Notes: generated by a model not told the origin, from the sequence alone. Counted from the stretch's first letter, positions 26,858-36,244 are shown. The stretch is DNA of 64,000 nucleotides from JBCDHN01 sp965224535 (GCA_965224535.1 CBDCZR010000005.1:571985-635984), one strand, 5' to 3'. Numbers and translations: made by a program.

Positions 26858-26863
26858 TTGAAC
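26756..26863 (+). repeat. attC-like recombination site B
   Basis: The left arm GCCAACCCGCTAC (26759-26771) pairs with GTAGCGGGT (26835-26843) plus TGGC after a GGG bulge. The right core is GTTGAAC at 26857-26863, preceded by GCCTTAAA as in site A. The left core GCCAAC is one base short of the expected GCCTAAC. It is weaker than site A but correctly placed at the cassette end. Confidence 0.5.
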
Positions 26864-27000
26864 TAAGCCTCGTTCCGAGGCGGAGGCGCGGAGGCGCCGC
26901 AAACCCTGAATCCCCTGCAAACCAGGCGCTGATGAAAACTGAACCCGCAAAACCGCCCTAAACCCAAACCGAATTGGACCGTGTCGCGGCGACGCCCGCC
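26857..27000. repeat. Direct repeat copy 2
   Basis: Matches 25747-25885 after a GTTGAAC boundary. It differs by a few substitutions and a 7-base insertion near the stop codon of the minus-strand gene. The pair brackets the cassette region and could recombine it out. Confidence 0.8.
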
Positions 27001-27314
27001 GTGCCCGCCTCGGCCACGAAAATCAGCATCCCGTTCTCAGTCTTGGGTTTCACCCGGGTCGCCGCCGCACCGGTCACCGTTTTGCCGCGAACGATGAATT
27101 CGTGCAAAACCGCGTCGTTTTTTGGCGCCAGGGTCAGGATTTGCCAGGATTCGGGTTGGCTGGCGCCGTTGAACCCAACGATGGCGACCATCTTGCCGAT
27201 CACCTCTTCACCGGCATGACGTTCCAGGGCTTGCAATGCCTGCCGGGCGCCGGTTTGGGCCCCGAGCGGAGTTGCGGCGACAAAAATGGCGGCGGCGGCG
27301 ATGAAGATTTTCAT
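26958..27314 (-). CDS. Small secreted hypothetical protein
   Basis: A 118-residue protein with a signal peptide (MKIFIAAAAIFVAATPLGAQ). The mature part (RQALQALERHAGEEVIGKMV, SWQILTLAPKNDAVLHEFIV) resembles small secreted proteins common in this group but has no named domain. The C-terminal 30 residues fall in the direct repeat, and the end may have been altered by the rearrangement. Confidence 0.65.
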   Translation of the reverse strand: MKIFIAAAAIFVAATPLGAQTGARQALQALERHAGEEVIGKMVAIVGFNGASQPESWQILTLAPKNDAVLHEFIVRGKTVTGAAATRVKPKTENGMLIFVAEAGTAGVAATRSNSVWV

Positions 27315-27447
27315 GCCGGTATATTCGTCTAAGATTGCCAGAATTCTAACCAAATTTAACCGACGATCACCCCTTTTTGGCTGTCACTTTCATTCTCACC
27401 CAAATTGTGCGGTTGACCGCCGGCAAGACGCGGACAATCATGACCCT

Positions 27448-28536
27448 ATGAAAAGTAGGTTCTCCTTAGTCGCTGCTGCCGGGCTTTCGATCGTGTTAGG
27501 AACCGCCGCTGCCGGTCCACGCGGGGAAGCTAATTTCAAGGCCCCGGTTCGCCTCCAAGCTGGCGAAAAATACATCGGCGAAGGCCGCTACTACCCGTCG
27601 CCGGTCTTTCGCGACATCAACGGAGACGGCAAACTTGATATCGTCACCGGAGATCTTCGGGGCTACATCACCGTCGCACTTCGCAGTGGCTCGGGAATGG
27701 AGTTTTCCGCAGAAACCAATCTGCTGGGAGCGGACGGTAAGGCCCTGAAATTCGACAACTGGTGATGCATCGGCATGAGTCCACAGTTTGTGGACTTTGA
27801 CGGAGACAACAACACGGACATCGTCGTGGGAACGTTTGATGGCTCGCCCCACGTAGCCCTTGGGCTGCCTGGCGGCAAGGGCTGGAAAAAACCGGCCCAC
27901 ATCCTGGATGCCAACGGTCAGCGCATCATGATGAACCAGTTTTGGGACTACGAGGCTCGCAAATGGGAGCGGACCAATCGATGCGATCCGGAGGGCAAAA
28001 CCCTCGGCGGTCACCTGACTTCAGCCTTGGCGTGGGATTACGATGCCGATGGCGATTTGGACCTGCTTTTGGGCGATTACGACGAAGGCCACATTCTCCT
28101 TCGCGTAAACGACGGAAGCGCCGGAAAGCCAATTTTTCGCCCGAAAAACGAGTTGCTTGAGGCTGGAGGCAAGCCCATCGCCCTGGGCAAAATCAGCACG
28201 CTGCGCTTGGTCGACTGGGATGGCGACGGCGATCGGGATTTGGTCGCGAGCACCCCCGGCAACACCTACGGAGACGGAGATTGTGGCGGCGTGTATTTGT
28301 TCGCGAACGAAGGAACTGCCAAAAACCCAAAATTCGGCGCCAAGCTCGATCTCATCGCTCCCGGCCCGAAATCGAAGGCGGCTGAGCCCACAAAACCGGA
28401 AACCGGGCTTTATGTGGACATCGCCGATGCCGATGGTGACGAGGATCTCGACATGGTGGTGGGCAGCTTCGCTTACGCCGGTGACGGGAAGAAAGTGGCT
28501 AACGTGTGGTACTACGAAAACGCGGGCCAACCGTGA
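27448..28536 (+). CDS. FG-GAP/VCBS repeat secreted protein with in-frame UGA (codon 106)
   Basis: Signal peptide (MKSRFSLVAAAGLSIVLGTA) followed by a beta-propeller of FG-GAP repeats: DINGDGKLDIVTG, DFDGDNNTDIVVG, DYDADGDLDLLLG, DWDGDGDRDLVAS and DADGDEDLDMVVG, each with a calcium-binding DxDxDG-type loop. A TGA at 27763-27765 interrupts repeats 1 and 2, but the same frame continues without any indel (DNW-stop-CIGMSPQFVDFDG). A 9-bp hairpin with a GTT loop lies at 27777-27797, about 20 bases after the TGA. This could be a selenocysteine codon, a nonsense mutation or a base error. Total length is 362 codons if read through. Function is unknown; such proteins are usually surface or periplasmic. 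Confidence 0.75.
27777..27797 (+). promoter_or_regulatory. Candidate SECIS-like hairpin after in-frame UGA
   Basis: A 9-bp stem (GAGTCCACA pairing with TGTGGACTT, one G-T pair) closes a 3-base loop GTT. The loop starts with G, and its first base is 21 bases past the UGA. Spacing, stem length and the leading G in the loop fit the general bacterial SECIS model. It could also be a chance result of the coding sequence. Confidence 0.35.
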
Positions 28537-28588
28537 AGAGCGCCGGAATTCGCTTGCCTCGATTCGATTGCCACCCTGAGGCACAGGC

Positions 28589-29903
28589 TCACTCAAACTG
28601 GTAACCGCGCTGCTGGGTCTGAACCTCGGCCAGGAGTTGACGCGGCGGGGGAGAATCCAGCTTAACGGCGGATTCGTAGACGCAGTGGGCGAAGTCTTGC
28701 CAGGGCGCAAAGGCGTTGATGTAGGCGGCTTGGGCGTTGAGTTGGCGGGCGATGTCAGCGGCCAGAATGTCGTCGGCGTCAAACAGGCTGACGGCCAGTT
28801 CCCGGCGCGAACCCAGGACTTCCGGCAACGCCTCCAGCTCATCGATTTGGCTGATGCCGATCACCGGTCCGCAAAGTTCGGTTTCCAGAAAATGCCCGGT
28901 TTCCCGAATGCCGAGGCCGAGCATCGTGGGCATGACGAAGTTTCCGCCGCGTTTGCCGCCGCAAATGAGTTGCCCGCCGTGACCGACGATGCGTTCGATC
29001 CCGTCGTGCAACGCTTGGGCGCGGCAGGAACTGGGCAGCGGGCCGATTTCGGTGCGATTTTGCAGGGGCGGGCCGGATTTCAGATCCAGCACGCGCTTGG
29101 CCAGGAGCTTGCGCATGGTGGCGTAGCCGGACGGGCAGACGAGGACGAGTTTGGGCGAAAACGCGGCTTGGCCGTTGTGCGTAAAGGCGTGAGCGGCGAT
29201 TTCCGCGGCCATTTGCTTGAGATGGATCCCTTCTCCCACCACAACGACGCCCGGCCCGCCAAAGTGGAGGGAAGCCGGCTTGAAACGGGCGACGCGTTGC
29301 ACGGCCAAGGCGATTTTTCGGCTGCCGTAGACGACCAGCGCCTCGATTTCCCGGTTGGCGCACAACGCCGGGCCCAACTCGTCGCCCGGCCCTTCCAGGA
29401 TCGCCAATTGCCGTTCGTCGCCGCCGGCTTCCTGCCACAACCGGTTGCAATTCTCGCGCCACCGGCACAGTTGCCTCCGCCGGCTTCAGGATGACGCGGC
29501 CTCCGGCGCAAAGCGCGGGCAAAACGGCCAGCGCCGGCATCAGTAGCGGGAACGACGCCCCGGTAATGGCCCCCACCGTGCGATAAGGCCGGCGACGCAG
29601 GAAACCCAGCCAACCGTGCCGAAACGGGTCGTAGAGCAGCTCGGCCTCGCCGGCGGCCGGCGCCAGACGCGCCAATCGATCGGCCGTCCACACCGTTTCC
29701 TCCACCTCCGCGCGGGCGTCCACCACCGGTTTGCCGCTTTCCAGCGCGATTTTCTTGGCCAACGGCTTGTGATTGCACTCGATCATCTCCGCTAACCGGC
29801 CCAACACTTCGCCCGCCCTTGGCGCCGACGCCATTTCCGCCGCCGGTTGGGGTGCGGCTTCCAGCGTCTCAAAAGCGTGGTCGATTTGGTTGCGGGTGGA
29901 CAT
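28589..29903 (-). pseudogene. Aldehyde-dehydrogenase-like gene, frameshifted and lacking catalytic residues
   Basis: ALDH-superfamily protein of about 438 codons in two frames. The N-terminal frame (start 29903) has VDARAEVEETVWTADRLARL, VGAITGASFPLLMPALAVLP and ILKPAEATVPVA. Near 29455-29475 the frame changes and continues as NRLWQEAGGDERQLAILEG to the end. The catalytic Glu motif LELGG reads SLHFGG, and the catalytic Cys motif GQxC reads NGQAAFSP, so both active-site residues are missing even where the frame is intact. It is divergent from the kinase gene. The frameshift may be a sequencing error, but the substitutions are not; a dead or repurposed ALDH is likely. Confidence 0.75.
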
Positions 29904-29960
29904 CGGTTAGGTTGGACGTGCAAAAAGGCGAGCTTTTGGCCAAGTTCAAGCTCTGCGCCA

Positions 29961-30044
29961 GATTTCGGATTTCGGATTTCGGATTTCGGATTTCGAGTTT
30001 CGAGTTTCGAGTTTCGAGTTTCGAGTTTCGAGTTTCGAGTTTCA
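29961..30044. repeat. 7-base tandem array in front of the carbohydrate kinase
   Basis: About 12 head-to-tail heptamers: first about four of TTTCGGA, then about eight of TTTCGAG, ending 15 bases before the kinase ATG. It is the longest heptamer array in the window. Related units (TTTCGCG/TTTCGAG on the coding strand) precede moaA. Confidence 0.9.
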
Positions 30045-30059
30045 ATGCTAGGGCAACCC

Positions 30060-31744
30060 ATGCAAACCTACGCCCTCGGCCTGGACTACGGCACCAATTC
30101 CTGCCGCTCGTTGCTCGTGAACCTGGATTCCGGCGCGGAAGTCGGCTCCGTCGTCTTTCCTTACCCCTTCCGGTCAACTCGGCATCCTCACCGATGACCA
30201 AAGATCCCAACGTCGCCCGCCAAAATCCGCAAGATTACCTGGATGGGCTGGAAGCGATCGTGAAAGGCGCCATCGACCAGGCGAAATCCGCCGATTCGCA
30301 GTTCGATCCCGCCAACGTCATCGGCATTGGCGTCGACACCACCGGCAGCACGCCCATGCCGGTGGATGCCGAGGGCACGCCGCTGGGTTTGAAGCCGCAA
30401 TTTGCCGAAAACTTGGATGCCATGGTGTGGCTGTGGAAGGATCACACCGGTCACGATGAAGCGGCGAAAATCACCGAGGTGGCCGCCAAAATTCGCCCCC
30501 AATATCTCGCCAAGTGCGGCGGCATCTACTCCTCTGAGTGGTGGTGGAGCAAAATCTGGCGCTGCAAGAACGCCGCGCCCCAGGTCTTTGCCGCGGCCCA
30601 CAGTTGGGTGGAGCATTGCGACTGGATTCCCGCCGTTTTGACGGGAAACACCCGGCCGGAGACCATGGCGCGCGGCATTTGTTCCGCCGGCCACAAAGCC
30701 ATGTTTTGCGAGGAATGGGGCGGCCTGCCGGATGCCGAATTTTTGGCCGAATTGGACCCGGATTTGGCCGAACTTCGCAGCCGGCTCTACTCCACCGCGC
30801 AAACTGCCGATTCCCGGGCCGGAGGTCTGACCGCGGCGTGGGCCGAAAAGCTGGGTTTGCCGGAAGGGACCGCCGTTGCCGTCGGCGCCTTTGATGCCCA
30901 CATGGGTGCGGTCGGCGCTGGAGTCAAGGAGGGCACGCTGGTGAAAATTCTCGGCACCAGCACCTGCGACGTCACCGTTGCCCCCACGTCGCGCAAAATC
31001 GACGAGTTACCCGGCGTTTGCGGCATTGTCGATGGCTCGGTGCTTCCCGGCAACTACGGCATCGAAGCCGGCCAATCGGCGGTGGGCGATCTTTTTCTCT
31101 GGTTCGTCAACAACCTCGTTCCCGATAGCTACGGCGCCACCATGGACGAAAAATTCCAATCCATGGAAGCGGAGCTAGCCACCCTGAAACCCGGCGAAAC
31201 CGGCCTTTTGGCGCTGGATTGGAACAACGGCAACCGCACCATTTTGGTGGATGTGCGCCTGAGCGGAATGATCCTGGGTCAAACCCTCCACACCCGAGCA
31301 CACGAGATTTACCGCGCCTTGATCGAGGCGACCGCGTTCGGCGCCCTCACCATCATCAAGCGCCTGGAAGAATACGGCGTAAACGTGGATGAAGTGGTCA
31401 ACACCGGCGGATTGGCGGTTAAAAATCCCGCGTTGATGCAGATTTACGCGGATATTCTGGGCCGGCCGCTCAAAGTGGCGAAGAGCGACCAAACATGCGC
31501 GTTAGGCGCCGCGATCTTCGGTGCGGCCGCAAGCGGCAAAACAACAATCGCCCGGGCGCAGAGCGGCGTTTGCGGCTTTCGCGAGCGCATCTACACGCCG
31601 GACGCAGCCAACCAGGCAACCTACGCCGAAATCTACGAGGCTTACCGCACCCTGCACGACGCCTTTGGAACCGCGGATTGGTCCGGCAAGCTCGGCCACG
31701 TCATGAAGCGAATCATCGAGATTCGCGAGGAAGTGAGGAAATAA
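30060..31744 (+). pseudogene. araB: FGGY-family carbohydrate kinase (ribulokinase-like) with a double frameshift
   Basis: Sugar kinase, closest to L-ribulokinase. The N-terminus (QTYALGLDYGTNSCRSLLVN, ATP phosphate motif DYGTN) reads in one frame to about 30165. About 30 bases continue in a second frame (PSGQLGILTDD). The rest runs in a third frame from 30195: ARQNPQDYLDGLEA, GIGVDTTGSTP, TLVKILGTSTCDV, GNYGIEAGQSAVGDLF and VNTGGLAVKNPALMQIYADI. Both frame changes fall within 35 bases at short C and A runs, so sequencing error is likely and the real protein is about 560 residues. Pathway: phosphorylates L-ribulose. araD lies 30 kb away and araA is not in the window. Confidence 0.82.
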
Positions 31745-31788
31745 CATCCGCGCTGGACAGAACTGGGCCCATCGGGCATAGCAGCCTG

Positions 31789-32305
31789 ATGAAACTGCGA
31801 AAAACCCACGAATTCGCGCGCCTGGTTCCTCTGACCCTGGCGCTGGGCGCAACCGGTCTTTTGTGCCTGCTCCTCACCGCCGCGCCCAAAGCCCCTCCGG
31901 CCTGGAAACCCGTCGCTGATTGGTTGAAACTGCCGCCGGGCATGAGTCAGATGGGCAACGCCCACGGCGATGTGGCCGTCAGCTCCAAAGGCGAGGTTTT
32001 CGTGAGCCTCTTGGGCGGCCTGCGCGCCGGCGTGCAAGTTTACAGCGCCGATGGCAAATACCTCCGCAATTTGCCGGATGCGCCGAAGGATCTCCACGGC
32101 TTCGTCATCCATCGCGGTGCGGACGGCGAGTTCATCTACGGCCCCCTGCTCGGCGGCCAAAAAATCGTCAAAATGACGCTCGCCGGCAAGGTGGTGACGA
32201 CCATCCCCGCCGAGGCCATCCCCATCAACTTCTGGCGGCTCAATGCCAAGGCCAACAAGCGCCAAATCCGCCTCACCGCCTGCGATGTGGCCCCAAACGG
32301 CGATT
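31789..32305 (+). pseudogene. Truncated secreted NHL/beta-propeller-like protein
   Basis: The N-terminal about 170 residues have a signal anchor (LVPLTLALGATGLLCLLLTA) and propeller-like repeats: HGDVAVSSKGEVFVSLLGG, GVQVYSADGKYLRNLPDAP and GFVIHRGADGEFIYGPLLGG. At about 32305 the coding signal ends in mid-domain (ACDVAPNGD). The sequence switches to the antisense of a FecR-like gene fragment; the open frame running on to 32445 is meaningless there. Confidence 0.65.
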
Positions 32306-32456
32306 CGCCACCCAGCAGGAACTGCGCCGCGAATTCGCGGTTCTCTTCGCTCTCGCGCAGCAGGTCATTCAACTCGCGCCGTTGGTTAGCGTGGAGGTTA
32401 TCGCACTGGTGGCCTTCCAGCAGCAAATCGGCGATTCGTTTCTGAGTTGGGTTCAT
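32306..32456 (-). pseudogene. FecR/anti-sigma-like N-terminal fragment
   Basis: About 50 residues, MNPTQKRIADLLLEGHQCDN followed by RRELNDLLRESEENREFAAQ. This is the typical N-terminal helix pair of anti-sigma/FecR proteins in this phylum. It is cut at the same breakpoint as the propeller gene. It lies right after the sigma-factor fragment, as an anti-sigma gene should. Confidence 0.5.
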
Positions 32457-32468
32457 TTTTTGGGTTTG

Positions 32469-32695
32469 TCAGGGTTGCTGCGCCAATCGTTGTTCGATGC
32501 ACGCCGCCAGCGTTTGGCGCAGGCGCATCATCATCACCTTTACCGCGCTGAGACCGCGATTTTGCCGTTGGCGGATCTCCTTCATCGTGTAGCCGCGAAC
32601 GTAGAAATCGCTCAGCAGGCCACGATGCTCGGGTTTCAGGTTGGTTAGGCAAACCTCCAGGGCGTCGATGCGTTCCGGCTGAGCTTCGGCATCAA
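32469..32695 (-). pseudogene. ECF sigma factor fragment (region 4 only)
   Basis: About 75 residues matching sigma-70 region 4 of ECF factors: RIDALEVCLTNLKPEHRGLL, then FYVRGYTMKEIRQRQNRGLS and AVKVMMMRLRQTLAACIEQ. Region 2 is missing: the sequence is cut exactly where the next gene's stop codon lies (32697). With the FecR fragment it is a broken ECF sigma/anti-sigma pair. Confidence 0.68.
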
Positions 32696-32696
32696 T

Positions 32697-33345
32697 CTAA
32701 TCCGCCTCTTTCACCTCACCTTCGGTTTCAAATGCGTTGGCATCATGAGGTAGGCCAATACGCATGAAGAATCGCGCAAACGCTTGGGCGAGGTGCTCGC
32801 GGTAGGGAGATTTCAGTCGGAGTCTTGAGCCGGCGATACTCGCCGCTTGGATCAGAAAAGGTTTTGGAACGGTCACCAGTTGATGAAAGTCCACCACAGA
32901 CCATTCCAAAGTAGGCGCTCCGTCATGCACGTGCAGCAGGGAGAGTCCCGGGACACTCCCGTTCACCAGAAGCTTGCGAAACTTTCTGGATTTAACCAGT
33001 TGGTTACCCTTATCTACTTCAGCGCGCACCAGATCTGGCCATGGCAGCAATCTGGCGAGGAGGACGTCTTGGACTTTATCATTCTCCAAATCGCAACTTT
33101 GGGTCATGATCGCGACATGATAGACGCTCACGTCAATCCCCATTGGATCGTCCTCCGCAACCGGCCATTTGACATTGGAAGAAACTCGGAACGCAGGACA
33201 ATCAAAAAGGAGGTCGCCCTGAACGAGATCACCCCCCTTCGACCACCTCATACCAGTTGTTCTCACTCATCTTCGCATTTTCGGCATTCGCAATGGATTG
33301 CCAGTCCGTTTCCGACAAGCCAGGGGAGCATTCCGCGGGTCTCAC
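32697..33345 (-). CDS. Conserved hypothetical accessory protein, frameshifted at a G6 tract
   Basis: A protein of about 215 codons. The main frame carries LVQGDLLFDCPAF, VSVYHVAIMTQSCDLENDKV and SRKFRKLLVNGSVPGLSLLH, a pattern I associate with hypothetical proteins of accessory regions but cannot name. The likely true start is the GTG at 33345, overlapping the stop of the upstream gene, reading ETDWQSIANAENAKMSENNW. It meets the main frame only if the G6 run at 33232-33237 (minus strand) is five bases long. Either a sequencing error or a variable tract explains this. A shortened form could start at 33266. Confidence 0.55.
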
Positions 33346-33542
33346 ACCATGGATCTTGCGGTCAGTGTGAACTTTTTGGATGCGGGCACATCGGGAACCA
33401 GCGTTTCTTCCACTTCGATGGATTGCCTGGAATCCGATGCCTCCGAAGGCTGGGATGGAGGAGGTGGAACACGCTCCGCCAATTTGGTCACCAATTGCTC
33501 GAGGGTGACCAAACGGGTTTCAATTTCAGGAAGCGTGATCAT
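33342..33542 (-). CDS. Small coiled-coil hypothetical protein
   Basis: A 66-residue protein. The N-terminal half is a leucine-heptad helix (ITLPEIETRLVTLEQLVTKL). It is followed by a proline-rich linker (PPPPSQP) and an acidic tail. Its stop codon overlaps the GTG of the next gene, so the two are translationally coupled, a layout seen in toxin-antitoxin and other two-part modules. Function is unknown. Confidence 0.55.
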   Translation of the reverse strand: MITLPEIETRLVTLEQLVTKLAERVPPPPSQPSEASDSRQSIEVEETLVPDVPASKKFTLTARSMV

Positions 33543-33624
33543 GAAGATACGATGGAGCAAAATCGGAGGATGCTCCAGTGAAATCCGGGATCGCCATTCT
33601 AGATTGCACACACCAACAGCCAAC

Positions 33625-34626
33625 TCAGCCGCCGATCGCGATCATCCGCCGCTGTGGTTGGTAGTGCTCGCGAAAATCGTGTTCCTTTGGTTTGCGCTCG
33701 ACGACGCTGAGGAAGAATTGGCGCAAATCGGCGTCGGTCGTCTTGGAATCGCGCAAAACCTGGCGCATGTCGAATTCCAGGTGGCTGCCGAGGCACGGGC
33801 GAAGCTTACCATCCGCGGTTAGGCGCAATTTGTTGCAGGCTTCGCAAAAATGCAGGTTGGTCATGGCGCCGATGAATCCGACGCGTTGGCCGGACGGCAG
33901 GCGATAGTAGCTGGCGGGTCCGTTGGTGCGAAAGTCCGGCAGCGGCTCCATTTGGCCAAAGCGGAATTCCAGGATGCGGCGCGCTTCGGCTGCGGGAAGG
34001 AAGTTGGCTTCGGTCAGGACGTCGCGGCTGCTCACCGGCATCATTTCGACAAAACGGATGAGGCAGCGGCGTTCGGCGGCGAATTCGACGAGGTCCCAGA
34101 GTTCGTGCTCGTTGGCGTGGCGCATGAGCACGCAGTTGAGGCGAATTTGCTCGAAACCGGCGTCTTGCGCGGCATCCAGGCCTTCGAGAAATTGCGGCAA
34201 CAAGTCGCGGCCGGCCGATTTGCGGTAAACCTCGCGATCCAGGCTATCGAGCGATAAATTGAGCGAACGCACGCCGGCTTGGAAGAGGCCCTCGGCGTTG
34301 GTCGAGCCATCGCGCGTTTTGCGGGCCAGCAGGGTGCCGTTGGTGGAAAAACCCAGATTTTGGACCTCGGGAATTCGGTCCAACTCAGCCATTAATTCGA
34401 CGATTCCGGGCCGGGTCAGCGGTTCGCCGCCGGTGACGCGAATTTTGGTGATCCCCAGGTTCACGCCGGCCCTAACCACGCGCAAAATTTCGTCGTCGGT
34501 GAGGATTCCGGTGCTTTCCAGCCATTCCTGGCGCTCGTCCGGCATGCAGTAGGTGCAGCGCTCGTTGCACCGGTCGGTCACGGAAATGCGGAGGTAGTTG
34601 ATGCGATGTCCGAAGTGGTCTTCCAC
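33625..34626 (-). CDS. moaA: GTP 3',8-cyclase
   Basis: Radical-SAM enzyme for the first step of molybdenum cofactor synthesis, 333 residues. The radical-SAM cluster is C20, C24, C27 (TDRCNERCTYC). KIRVTGGEPLTRPGI is the SAM-binding GGEPL motif. The second 4Fe-4S cluster is in FCEACNKLRLTADGKLRPC, and the C-terminus ends in the diagnostic RMIAIGG. No other moa genes are adjacent. The leader is a TTTCGCG/TTTCGAG heptamer array. Confidence 0.95.
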   Translation of the reverse strand: MEDHFGHRINYLRISVTDRCNERCTYCMPDERQEWLESTGILTDDEILRVVRAGVNLGITKIRVTGGEPLTRPGIVELMAELDRIPEVQNLGFSTNGTLLARKTRDGSTNAEGLFQAGVRSLNLSLDSLDREVYRKSAGRDLLPQFLEGLDAAQDAGFEQIRLNCVLMRHANEHELWDLVEFAAERRCLIRFVEMMPVSSRDVLTEANFLPAAEARRILEFRFGQMEPLPDFRTNGPASYYRLPSGQRVGFIGAMTNLHFCEACNKLRLTADGKLRPCLGSHLEFDMRQVLRDSKTTDADLRQFFLSVVERKPKEHDFREHYQPQRRMIAIGG

Positions 34627-34639
34627 GGTTGGGGAGGTT

Positions 34640-34690
34640 AAATCCGAAACTCGAAACGCGAAACGCGAAGTTCGAAACGCGAAACGCGCG
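34640..34690. repeat. 7-base tandem array in front of moaA
   Basis: About seven units of CGAAACG/CGAAACT-type heptamers. On the moaA strand they read TTTCGCG and TTTCGAG, similar to the array before the carbohydrate kinase. It fills nearly the whole gap between the esterase start region and moaA. Confidence 0.8.
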
Positions 34691-34692
34691 GG

Positions 34693-35415
<723 letters not shown>

Positions 35416-35477
35416 GGCGCCATAAAAGCGGCCCGGAGCGCTGGTTGCAATTTGTTTGTGCGCCGTTAGTTTGTTTC

Positions 35478-36122
35478 ATGACCCCGGATTCCGAGCTTGG
35501 CGAAAAAATCGCCCGAAGCGCCATCATCGCCGTGCTAGTGATCGATCGCGCCGATGACGCGATTCCGGTGGCGCGGGCCTTGATGAAGGGCGGCATCGAC
35601 GCCATGGAACTGACTTTGCGAACGGATTCCGCCCTGCAGGCGCTCCATCACGTGCGGCGCGAGGCACCGGGAATGTTGGCGGGAATCGGCACGATTTTGA
35701 CCCCGCGACATGCGGATCAGGCGCACGAAACGGGGGCGCATTTCGGCGTGGCTCCGGGCGTTAACGCGGAGGTGGTGATGCATGCCAAACACATCGGCCT
35801 GCCCTTTTGTCCCGGGGTCATGACCCCCACGGACATCGATCTCAGCCTCAACCTGGGTTGCCGGCTGCTGAAGTATTTTCCCGCCAGCACCTCCGGCGGA
35901 CTCAAGCACCTGCAAAACATCGCCGCGCCGTTCAAGCACCTCGGCGTGGGTTTTATCCCGCTGGGCGGCATTAACGCGGATAATTTGCGCGATTACCTGG
36001 ATTCGCCGCTCGTGACCGCTGTTGGCGGCTCCTGGCTGGCGCCTCGCGAGGTGATTGCGGATCAAGATTGGGCCGAAATCTCGCGCCGTGCCGAAAAAGC
36101 GCGTTCCATCGCGGAGAGCTAG
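35478..36122 (+). CDS. eda: Bifunctional KDPG/KHG aldolase
   Basis: Class I aldolase of the Entner-Doudoroff and hexuronate pathways, 214 residues. The catalytic Glu is in GIDAMELTLRT, the phosphate/substrate region is AGIGTILTP, and the Schiff-base Lys is in CRLLKYFPAS. GFIPLGGINADNL and GGSWLAP complete the barrel. It cleaves 2-keto-3-deoxy-6-phosphogluconate to pyruvate and glyceraldehyde 3-phosphate. Confidence 0.9.
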   Translation: MTPDSELGEKIARSAIIAVLVIDRADDAIPVARALMKGGIDAMELTLRTDSALQALHHVRREAPGMLAGIGTILTPRHADQAHETGAHFGVAPGVNAEVVMHAKHIGLPFCPGVMTPTDIDLSLNLGCRLLKYFPASTSGGLKHLQNIAAPFKHLGVGFIPLGGINADNLRDYLDSPLVTAVGGSWLAPREVIADQDWAEISRRAEKARSIAES

Positions 36123-36190
36123 GCTAGGAGGAAGTCTGGCGGGCTTGGGAATGAGCCTAACGTGCCGCCCAGGTCCCGAAATCGCCGCAG

Positions 36191-36244
36191 CCGCACAACG
36201 CACAAAGCACAAAGCACAAAGCACAAAAAACAACGCACAAAAAA
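36191..36244. repeat. 7-base tandem array in front of cysQ
   Basis: About five units of ACAAAGC and degenerate copies (GCACAAA-type), ending immediately at the cysQ ATG with no Shine-Dalgarno-like sequence. It is the same heptamer family as the atpH leader. Confidence 0.85.

Noticed and set aside
29961..30044. Tandem repeats resembling a CRISPR array
   Set aside because: Units are 7 bases with no spacers, and no cas genes are in the window.
32306..32445. Extension of the propeller protein past 32305
   Set aside because: The added residues are antisense of the FecR-like fragment and are Ser/Arg-rich with no domain character.
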